Below, piece by piece: positions 1-6,833 of a stretch of DNA of 14,094 bases. Location: positions 1-14,094 of the forward strand of contig JADIIU010000210.1 in assembly GCA_027603945.1 (NCBI GenBank). Direction: 5' to 3'. A program made the translations under genes and the position numbers. The notes beneath the pieces are model-generated. The model made no database searches, was not told the DNA's origin, and saw only the letters and a program-made list of their open reading frames with translations. Every line of letters starts with the position of its first letter. Position 1 is the first letter of the stretch. The DNA comes from Terramyces sp. JEL0728 (Eukaryota > Chytridiomycota > Chytridiomycetes > Rhizophydiales > Terramycetaceae).

Positions 1-971
1 GCCTCACCGTTGACTACTTTAAACGCAGAATCGAGTTGCTTGGCGTAGGGACTGGTTTCATCAGTGTAGGGCCGAGTTGATTTTCCCTTCAAGATTTCAT
101 CAACTGCAGAGCCGATATCAATATATCTGTTTTGCTTGTTGGTTTTCCACATTCTATTGACCGCAATGTTACTTAGAGGTCCGCAAGATAGGATAAACAG
201 CGTATTGGTATATTCTGCTGCCAGTCTGTCCCAAGTATGTTTGATTTCCTGGTGGTGAGATTCATACCACTCCAAACCGTGGTCTGGACACTGGACAAAT
301 TCTTTTAGAGTAGTAAATGTGTTTGCATGAAGCTTGCTGGCTTCGCTTGCAAAAATAACTACATCCCCTGCTTCTCCTTCTTGGATTTTCTTTAGCAGGT
401 TCTTTGTCCTTTTGTAATTGAAATTAACAAACAAATTGGCGTATGAAATGTAGTCTAAGCGTTGTTCTGTCATTGCCATGTAGCTATTCAACGATCCAAC
501 GTTATCATCTACAGGAAAACAGTCTGGGTTAAAGCAAATTACAAAACATAGGTTCTCCAAAGTGTCCAACGAGCGTGTCAGCCAGATCTGCAGATAATAT
601 TGACTCTGCTCCCCCACTGTACTTCCAGTTATCTTGCTCTGAAGTCAGTGGTTCCTTTTCTAACACAGCTAACTCGCCATCTCCATATCTGAGAACACCA
701 ACGCTTGCAGTTTTATCTAGAATGTGCTTCGCAACCAGCTAATATTAGAGCAAATTACAATCCAATCGTGATCCATCGGTCCAGCTATCTTGCGTTCACG
801 TAACTGTACTTCATGTTTAACAATTTGTTCCCTGCTAGTAAAATCAAAAGAGCAATAGAACCCCAACGATAGCAGCACTACGACAAAGAAAATAGCGGTT
901 CGCTGTACTTTTGAAATAGAAACTTGGTATTTCATTGGACAGCAAATTTTTCGTCTAACTTTACGTGTCAT
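1..971 (-). CDS. GT-D-fold glycosyltransferase-like type II membrane protein (3' end cut by window)
   Basis: Three exons on the minus strand: 971-759, 738-543 and 523-1; the C-terminus lies beyond position 1, so 310 residues are visible. Introns 758-739 (20 nt) and 542-524 (19 nt) are GT-AG with CTAAT and TTAAC just before the acceptor. Residues 1-24 are basic and cytosolic, and about 25-43 (IFFVVVLLSLGFYCSF) form a signal anchor, so the protein should sit in the Golgi or ER with a lumenal catalytic part. After splicing, VGVLRYGDGELAVL (about 84-97) matches the R-x-GDGE signature of the GT-D fold family (PF08759). Further on, LFVNFNYKR, VVIFAS, ILSCGPLSNI and IDIGSAVDEIL are also family-like, followed by a TRPYT segment. 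The sugar donor and acceptor cannot be inferred. It is transcribed divergently from another membrane-anchored glycosyltransferase at 1370. The exon structure is well supported; the family call is from motif memory. Confidence 0.72.
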
Positions 972-1369
972 GTACTGGATGATCTCAGTAAATATTAAAA
1001 GTCGATGTTCTGGATGATCTCAGCTAAATTGAATAATATAGAGCACAGTACATAAAAGATTAATTACTATAAAATGTACAGACTAAATAATGAAATCGAC
1101 CTCCTGCACTACTGGAAATTGGATATCGTAATATATGAGTAAACATTATCAATAATATAACTTTTTAAATAAACATCAACATCTATACACTTAAAATTTC
1201 AAATGGCTTGGACAGCGACCCAAAATACGGTACTCGTATAAAGTACTAGTAACTCGGCTTCAATATGGATCAATCACATATAATGTGCCATTTTGCATTC
1301 ATACCTTGCTGTTAGGATAGGTTATGCAACGCGTCCTGTGTTTAGCCAACGCGAAAAATTTCTCACAAA
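972..1369. promoter_or_regulatory. Shared divergent promoter region of two glycosyltransferase genes
   Basis: This 398 bp gap separates the start codons of two divergent genes for type II membrane glycosyltransferases. It is AT-rich and contains no open frame of note. It holds a 14 bp direct repeat close to the left gene. No tRNA or other RNA gene was seen. Most other divergent gaps in this window are much shorter (36 and 133 bp), so regulatory sites are plausible here, but none is identified. Confidence 0.5.
975..1023. repeat. 14 bp direct repeat in divergent promoter
   Basis: CTGGATGATCTCAG occurs at 975-988 and again at 1010-1023, 35 bp apart start to start, with partly similar flanks (both followed by an A-rich stretch). 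It lies a few bases upstream of the ATG of the minus-strand glycosyltransferase gene. It could be a duplicated transcription factor site or a chance microduplication in the leader. Confidence 0.6.
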
Positions 1370-2766
1370 ATGACTGCTGTTCCATTAAAGAAGAGAAACT
1401 TTGTGATCGCTTCCTTGGTAGGATTAATTGGTATCGCGCTGCTTATTTCGCTATTGTAACAGTTTGTTAACCCAGTGCACTCAAAGATCCGATTTCTTCG
1501 TTTCAGATAAACAATGAAGATTCTCCTGACCATTACCAGGTGTATGATAATGGCACACTCGGTATAGATATTTACAACACCGGAAAGAAACTCCCATTCA
1601 AGGACTTTATGTCGTTTTATCCTTTGGCCGATGCACGAGCTGCACTTGCTAGCGGCAACGCAGAACAGATTGGTATGTACCGATCGCTATTGCTAGAATA
1701 TACTTTTACTTATATTCAAAAACCCCCATTAAAGAAGCCGAATCCCAGTTGTACCAGACCGGAATTACCTACCCCTCAATGTAATGCTGTCTATCCAAAG
1801 GTATTCAGTGGTAATAGAGAAACTCTGGCAAAAATCGGTCTAGCTATTCAATTTGGCATCGAAGTCGACACGCTCTGGATTGCGCTTGAGCAATATTATG
1901 GTCTGGTGGACAAAGTCTTTATTATTGAATCCACCAGAGCACACAAGAGCCATACGAAAAAGCCAATTGTATGGGATAGGATCAAGAACTCTCCAAGATT
2001 CATCAAATTCAGCAACATGGTTGTACACATGGTGATCGATGACATTCCACTCGCAGTCGATACCGGTAGTATTTGGGAAATGGAGGGCTATCAAGAAACA
2101 ATCCGCTGGAAAAAGTTTTTGGAATGGAATGAACAAATGAAATTCTTTGGTGATAACGACTATATTGGCTTTGGCGATACTGATGAAGTTCCTAGTTTAG
2201 AAAGTTTGAACTATATCAAACATTGCCAGCTTGTAGAAGGAATTACTTCTTTTGACGTTGGCATTTGGTTCCCAATGGGGGCTGTTGACGATGCTTTTCG
2301 TCCAGATTTCCCTATCCCGGGGTATGCTTACACTTTAGGCGATCCGTCTTTTTATACTATCAAATCAGCTATGGAAGTTGGCAAAACTGCTACACCTAAT
2401 CGTTTAAGGGGAAGGAGTGGATATGCAATTGTAGGAGGTAAGATGCAACTAAATATAGGTATGCATATGTCCAACTATGCCTATTTACCTGCGTTTTACA
2501 GCAAAATCGCTACCTGCACTGAATGTCCTGGATTTGACTATGTCCTCAACTTGTTTGAAAAGGTATTGAACGCAAAAACAATCAAAGAAATTGAAGACGA
2601 CGAGTATATTAGCTCTTGGACTGGCTATAAAGATAGAATGGTAAAAGTTGCCACATTGGACGAATTGAACAAACATGCAGTTCAATTACCATGGTTCTTG
2701 GAGTGCAACCTTGATCTTTTTCCTGCCTGGAGCCATATCCATGACACACGTCTTGATAAGAAATAA
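1370..2766 (+). CDS. GT17 family glycosyltransferase (beta-1,4-mannosyl-glycoprotein GlcNAc-transferase-like)
   Basis: Exons 1370-1455, 1476-2437 and 2459-2766 give 451 residues. Intron 1 (1456-1475, 20 nt) carries TTAAC before CCAG and removes an in-frame stop; intron 2 (2438-2458, 21 nt) is in frame and stop-free. The start is the ATG at 1370, because it supplies a signal anchor (about residues 11-31, FVIASLVGLIGIALLISLLF) expected of a Golgi type II enzyme. The lumenal part matches Glyco_transf_17 (PF04724): VDTLWIALEQYYGLVDKVFIIE near 159, the GDTDEVP acidic motif at 262-268 (probable metal/donor site), SFDVGIWFPMG and YTLGDPSFY. Removing intron 2 restores VGGMHMSNYAYLP, which reads like the GGMH segment of fungal GT17 enzymes. 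Animal members add the bisecting GlcNAc to N-glycans; the fungal substrate is unknown. The stop codon lies within an AATAAA. Confidence 0.88.
2438..2458 (+). other. 21-nt in-frame, stop-free intron in GT17 gene
   Basis: The segment starts GTAAGATGCA, contains ACTAAA and ends TATAG. It is a multiple of three without a stop, so naive ORF calling retains seven residues (GKMQLNI). Splicing joins VGG to MHMSNYAY, restoring a conserved GGMH motif. Donor, branch-like site, acceptor and length agree with the other introns in the window. Confidence 0.8.
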
Positions 2767-2767
2767 A
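2762..2767 (+). terminator. Poly(A) signal overlapping the GT17 stop codon
   Basis: AATAAA spans the TAA stop (2764-2766) of the GT17 gene. The next gene on the opposite strand ends at 2828, so 3' ends of the two convergent transcripts must be very short or overlap. Confidence 0.55.
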
Positions 2768-2818
2768 TTTGCTGAAAGTTGGAGAAGCTCTGCAAAAAAT
2801 AACAGTGCAGATTATGTA

Positions 2819-2824
2819 TTTATT
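2819..2824 (-). terminator. Poly(A) signal just past the Rieske-DUF455 stop codon
   Basis: On the minus strand AATAAA begins 4 nt after the TAA stop (2830-2828), which is itself followed by an in-frame TGA. The 61 bp convergent gap 2767-2827 contains nothing else that I recognise. Confidence 0.55.
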
Positions 2825-2827
2825 TCA

Positions 2828-4133
2828 TTAGTTTCCTGCCATTGGTTCATAGAATTTTGCATCTAGACCAGCTTTCAAGCGATCTTCATCGTTGAAAGGA
2901 GGTCTAAGCGGACCAAAGAACAAGTTTTTTACAATATGGTGGAATTTTTCATATCTATCTACTCCAGTCTGGCTGCAAATGTACGTAAACCATTTTTGCC
3001 CCCTAAAGACATGTCCTACTTCATCATTATGGATTTTTTCCAGTTTAACTACACTCTCGTGATCGTTTGCCTTCTTGAATTTTGCAATAGTAGATGGGTT
3101 TACATCCAACCCTCTCGCTTCATGCACCATATGCACAATTGCCAGTCTATCCAATAAATTACCACTGGTTAATGTTGCAGAATCCCATAGACCATCGTGG
3201 ACCGGCAAGGATCCATAATGAGACCCCAAATCCTTTAACCTCTCCACTAGAAAGGTGAAATGGGTAGCCTCTTCTTTTGCAACTTGGACAAAATCTGTAC
3301 AAAATTCGTCTGGAATTTTTTCACCATTAAATTTGGAATCACAAAACCGAGCAATGATATCCCAAGCCAAATCTATAGCCCACTGTTCCACATTAGCTAG
3401 TGCGTGCAATATTGCTATTCGTGATTGAACAGACCCGCCTTTCCCAATCTTTTTCGTTTTCCAGCGATCGACAAACTGTAATTCCGCATGTCTAGCTGGC
3501 CTATCTGGCACTGGAATAGTAGCTCCAACTTTTAATTCTCCCTTTTCCCATTTATCTGCTACCAAATAGGTTAATTCGACTTTTTCTGTAGGATCTGGAG
3601 TATTCAAAATCTGTACTGCACATTCTACTAATGTTTTTCCAGATATGTTTATATTATCAATCTTTTCTGCAATCTCTCTAATTTCATCCTTTGTTTCAAC
3701 AATTTTGCAATCCCTCTTGTAATTTGGAATCGAGATAAACCTAATTTCCAATTTATCAGCTGACTCATAATCTAAATATACTTTATCATCCTGCAGCACT
3801 ACATTGAATACCGCAGTTTGAAAAATATCGTCACTGAAATTAATTCGTTGTTACTCAACACTCTTTCCTGTCTTGACTGAGAAACGATAGGCGTGCCATG
3901 GACAAATCAGATGCAGCTCTTTTTTGCAGCCGGCAGTGTCTTCAATATCCTGAATTTCTACTGGTCCTTTGTACAATGGTCCACCACTACATTAATAATT
4001 GTTACCTATGCGGACATGTGCTCTCCATACAAAAATATTCATCCCCATGTCTATACACTACTAACGAATGTTTATCGGTAGTGACCAGTGCCCGCTGTTC
4101 AATAAAAAGTTTCTGTTCGCCGACCAACAGCAT
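2828..4133 (-). CDS. Rieske [2Fe-2S] - DUF455 ferritin-like fusion protein
   Basis: Exons 4133-4006, 3986-3855 and 3833-2828 encode 421 residues; introns are 4005-3987 (19 nt, TTAAT) and 3854-3834 (21 nt, TTAAT). Residues 1 to about 105 form a Rieske domain with C40-P-H42 and C71-P-W-H74, the two Cys and two His that bind a [2Fe-2S] cluster. The first intron lies immediately after the CPH box, so the domain is visible only after splicing. Residues about 150-421 match DUF455 (PF04305), a ferritin-like four-helix family. Possible diiron ligands are E236, E275-x-x-H278, E325 and E358-x-x-H361 (EATH, HEAR and EVGH motifs). The architecture suggests an oxygenase or oxidase in which the Rieske centre passes electrons to the diiron site; the substrate is unknown. 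There is no obvious targeting peptide. Its ATG is 36 bp from that of MCTS1. Some upstream in-frame sequence is open, but the ATG at 4133 is the first. Confidence 0.87.
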
Positions 4134-4169
4134 TTGAAATATTTTCTTGCGAAAAAAAAAGCAACTCAA
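4134..4169. promoter_or_regulatory. 36 bp bidirectional intergenic region between Rieske-DUF455 and MCTS1
   Basis: The whole space between the two divergent start codons is 36 bp and contains a run of nine A (4152-4160), read as T9 toward the Rieske-DUF455 gene. There is no room for a conventional promoter, so core elements and leaders must overlap the coding sequence of the opposite gene. Confidence 0.6.
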
Positions 4170-4712
4170 ATGTTCAAGAAATTCAACCCAAAGCAAGACA
4201 TTTCAGGACAGACTCAGGCCAAATCATCTGTTCAGAGAAATATCAGAGCAAAGATTTTGGAACAAATGCCTTTACTTGAACCACACATTGAAGAGATATT
4301 GCCAAAAAAAGCTGCACTTTTCATCGTCAAATGTTTAGATAGAGTTTCAATTATACAAGTCAACGGCGAATCGCTCTTTTTCCAGCACTTTGACGGTCCA
4401 TTTGTCCCAAACTTGAAGCTGTTGCAGAAATATCCAGACATTTTACCAAAAGTGCAAGTTGATCGCGGAGCGATAAAATTCGTGCTGAAAGGGGCAGATA
4501 TTATGTGTCCTGGTGTTACTTCTAAAGGCGGTAGCATTCCGGATGGATTGGAAAAAGATCGCATGGTTTGTGTGATGGCTGAGGGTAAACAGCACGCACT
4601 TGCTGTAGGACTACTTTCAATGAGTTCAGAAGAAATCAAGTCCATCAATAAGGGGGTTGGTCTACTAAATATGCATTATTTGAATGATGGGCTATGGGCA
4701 ACTCTGAAATAA
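4170..4712 (+). CDS. MCTS1: MCTS1/Tma20 ribosome recycling and re-initiation factor (PUA domain)
   Basis: A single exon encodes 180 residues, almost the length of human MCTS1. The ATG at 4170 begins MFKKF, the conserved family N-terminus; an in-frame upstream ATG at 4068 is rejected because it would add non-conserved sequence lying inside the divergent gene. Conserved blocks are ILPKKAALFIVKCLDRVSI, INGE-like VNGESLFFQ, GPFVPNLKLLQKYPDILP, VDRGAIKFVLKGADIMCPG (start of the PUA domain, PF01472, about residues 95-170), MAEGKQHALAVG and the C-terminal HYLNDGLW. In animals and yeast it pairs with DENR/Tma22 on the 40S subunit to remove tRNA after termination and to aid re-initiation. It is intronless, unlike all neighbours except the mucin-like gene. 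An AATAAA overlaps its stop codon. Confidence 0.95.
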   Translation: MFKKFNPKQDISGQTQAKSSVQRNIRAKILEQMPLLEPHIEEILPKKAALFIVKCLDRVSIIQVNGESLFFQHFDGPFVPNLKLLQKYPDILPKVQVDRGAIKFVLKGADIMCPGVTSKGGSIPDGLEKDRMVCVMAEGKQHALAVGLLSMSSEEIKSINKGVGLLNMHYLNDGLWATLK

Positions 4713-4713
4713 A
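4708..4713 (+). terminator. Poly(A) signal overlapping the MCTS1 stop codon
   Basis: AATAAA covers the TAA stop (4710-4712). Cleavage 10-30 nt downstream would fall inside the 3' end of the convergent GRWD1 coding sequence. Confidence 0.6.
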
Positions 4714-4721
4714 ATGTAATT

Positions 4722-4727
4722 TTTAAT
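4722..4727 (-). terminator. Possible ATTAAA poly(A) signal of GRWD1
   Basis: On the minus strand ATTAAA begins 6 nt after the GRWD1 stop (4735-4733). It lies in the 20 bp convergent gap, so cleavage would fall within the MCTS1 coding region and the two mRNAs would overlap antisense. Confidence 0.4.
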
Positions 4728-4732
4728 GAAGA

Positions 4733-6217
4733 TTAAGCGTTAAATGTTTTGAAAACATTGAATCCATCATATGCGGTGCTGATGATTACGCCAGGGGCTT
4801 GCTTGTGCCAATGTAATTCTTTGATATTTTGTTGTCCTTGGTGAATAAATAACAATTGAGGAGGGACTTCTATTTGCTGGCCACCTGCCCCAATTGCAAC
4901 CATAGGCTCTTCCTCTTCATCTCTTTCTAATGCAAGATCCCATATAGTCAACTGTTCATCAGCCCCAGAAACAGCCAGGACAGATGATTCTGTCGGATGC
5001 CAATCAATAGAGGTAATAGGACCTTTGTGCCAACTGAACGTAGCAGCAGTTTCGGGAGTCTTTTTCGATGATGGCCAAGTTCTTAGATCCCAAATGCTGA
5101 ATACACCAGAATCAGATCCAGATGCCAGCAAATATTCAACAGACCTCAAGTTACCGATTAATTACCTATTCCAGCTGATAACATTCACGTCACTATCGTG
5201 TGCGTGTACTGATAACTGTGGTTTGTTTTTAGTTCTAGAATCCCAAATTTTGACTGTTTGATCAGCAGAACAAGTAGCAAACACACCTCCTTGGCTGGGA
5301 GACCATTGAATATCTTCGATAGAGCTTTTATGGCCTGTAAAAGCAGTCTTGTCAGTGGTGAACCCGGAATCGGTTTTAGTAGTTAGGAAAATTCTTCCTT
5401 TTCCATCTCCAGTCAATAAATGTCCAGATTGAATTGGCGACCAATCAATACCGTAGCCTTCATATGCTCCATGATTAGTGATAGTGTAAATCGGTTTAGT
5501 ATCTCTCGGTGGAATAAGTCCAGGAATATCAAAAGAATCGACATGAGAAGTAATATCATAAATATTCACTTTACCGGTTTCAGACATTGCAGCAACAATG
5601 GATACTTCAGGATGTGGCATTGACTATATTAGATATAACTACCCTAATTCTGTTGACACCTCCTTCGTGTGCGATGGTCTTGAATTCCAAGACAGGATCT
5701 TCATCTTCATTTTCATCATCTGAAACTTCTTCGTCGTCGTCATTTTTAGTTTTGTGAAGTGAAGACATCTTCATGATATAAATCTTGTTTTCATTTGCAG
5801 TTGGCGCTTGTGAACCAGCAACGGTATAGCATGCCATTGGGAAATTAGCTCTTCCGCTTCCTAATTTGTCCTGCAAGATGTCAAAGCTTAAACATGGCCA
5901 TTCAACATTCATCTTGTGAAGCATATCGTAGGTGGATTGGTCGGCAACCAGTTCTTCTCCTTCTTCCAACTCTCTCCCTGGCAGGTATACTGGGAGGTTT
6001 TCTGGCTTATCTTGATCTTCTTCGTCGTCGTCCATGGCTATCTTAGTATTTAAAAACCTTCATCGTTGTCCTCGTCGCTGTCATTGTGGATGATAACTTC
6101 TCCTTCTCCATCATCCATATCGTCTTCAATTCTATCTTCGAACTCGCCCATTCCGTCATCTTCGATTTTCATCCGCTGCTCATGGTCTTTTGTATTTTCC
6201 CTTTTCTTTCCAACCAT
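4733..6217 (-). CDS. GRWD1: GRWD1/Rrb1 glutamate-rich WD-repeat ribosome assembly factor
   Basis: Four exons: 6217-6058, 6037-5643, 5623-5166 and 5144-4733, giving 474 residues, close to human GRWD1. Introns are 6057-6038 (20 nt), 5642-5624 (19 nt) and 5165-5145 (21 nt). The start at 6217 opens a Lys-rich then acidic N-terminus (about 1-66). PVYLPG at 69-74 and EWPCLSFDI at 99-107 form the histone-binding-type N-terminal module (CAF1C_H4-bd). An acidic loop (NDDDEEVSDDENEDEDP) precedes GGVNRIR. The WD40 propeller follows, with VKIWDSR, FSIWDLR and LTIWDLA blades and conserved SADQ, GSDSG and SGADEQ turns. Yeast Rrb1 is the dedicated chaperone of ribosomal protein L3 in 60S assembly; GRWD1 also binds histones. 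It converges on MCTS1 with 20 bp between stops. Confidence 0.93.
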
Positions 6218-6225
6218 TTTCAAAG

Positions 6226-6244
6226 TTGAAAAAAAGAAAAAAAA
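6226..6244 (-). promoter_or_regulatory. T-rich leader motif upstream of GRWD1
   Basis: Read on the minus strand the motif is eight T, C, seven T, then CAA, 9 nt before the ATG at 6217. It matches 17 of 19 positions with the motif at 6802-6820 upstream of PWP1. It may be a core promoter or transcription start element. The rest of the 146 bp gap 6218-6363 holds nothing recognised. Confidence 0.4.
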
Positions 6245-6363
6245 GTGACACTATTCCAGATGATATCTGCTCACTCTTGTTTCCAGCGCACAATAATTTT
6301 AGCCTCATAGTTTCTGGAGCAAGATTGAGATCATGTAAGACCAAACGGCTATAGAAATTAAAT

Positions 6364-6700
6364 CTAGTGTTCCTTTTCCTTTTTATTTAGTAATAATGTC
6401 CCCGACACCATCAGTAACGCTCCAAACCACCACTTGAGTTCAACCTGCTCGCCCATCATATATCCAAACAAGCCGGTGCTTATGATATTACTTGCCGAGT
6501 TAATAACGGTCGCTTTGATGGTGCTGGTCTTTGAGAGAGCCATGGTGTAGGTTTTGAACATCAAAAGGTTGGATCCAAGTACGAAAACTATGGAAATGGG
6601 ATATTTTTGAATATACCTTATTAATAACAATCTACTTGCTAAACACTGATGCGGAACAAGCGAGAATTCCACTCGCGATCGACAAAGCCATCCAACTCAT
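6364..6700 (-). CDS. TMEM42: TMEM42-like small EamA/DMT-fold membrane protein
   Basis: Two exons, 6700-6636 and 6616-6364, encode 105 residues; the intron 6635-6617 is 19 nt with TTAAT three bases before its AAG end. The ATG at 6700 gives MSWMALSIASGILACSASVF, the expected first helix. About four hydrophobic helices follow: residues 4-20, 28-45 (SIVFVLGSNLLMF), 58-75 and 83-98 (WWFGALLMVSGTLLL). The block ATVINSASNIISTGLFGYMMGEQ corresponds to the ATVTNTASNF-type segment of animal TMEM42 and the EamA half-repeat. It is a half-size member of the drug/metabolite transporter superfamily and would need to dimerise to transport; the substrate is unknown. The C-terminus KEKEH fits a KXKXX ER-retrieval signal. 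It lies divergent from PWP1 and ends in TAG. Confidence 0.8.
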
Positions 6701-6833
6701 CTTTTCTTCAGGAAGAAAAAAGAATATTTCCAAAGCAACGTGCGAATATATTACTAGCACTGTTTAAAGCTCGCAGATGATTTATCCACTGCTCCTACAT
6801 ATTTTTTTTCTACTTTTCAAAAACAAAAAAAAT
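6701..6833. promoter_or_regulatory. Divergent promoter region TMEM42-like / PWP1 with T-rich motif
   Basis: This 133 bp gap contains the motif T8-C-TAC-T4-CAA at 6802-6820 followed by an A-rich run up to the PWP1 ATG. Another T-rich tract lies on the minus strand about 10-20 nt upstream of the TMEM42-like ATG. The former closely resembles the element upstream of GRWD1. Confidence 0.4.

Noticed and set aside
972..1369. RNA gene in the longest unique intergenic gap
   Set aside because: No tRNA-like arms, A/B boxes or long hairpin were recognised by eye; the gap is best explained as a shared promoter.
1418..1506. Alternative 89-nt first intron of the GT17 gene (1418-1506)
   Set aside because: It also keeps the frame but deletes most of the membrane anchor and lacks the short-intron pattern; the 20-nt intron fits better.
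1540..1542. Start of the GT17 protein at 1540
   Set aside because: The codon is GTG and lacks an anchor upstream. Splicing the 20-nt intron 1456-1475 joins it to an ATG exon with a signal anchor in the right frame.
1673..1696. Possible 24-nt in-frame intron GTATGT...CTAG in the GT17 gene
   Set aside because: It has no YTAAY before the acceptor, and the read-through residues MYRSLLLEYTF fit a helical segment of the family.
4068..4169. Upstream extension of MCTS1 from an ATG at 4068
   Set aside because: The family starts with MFKKF, found at 4170, and the extension lies inside the first exon of the divergent Rieske-DUF455 gene.
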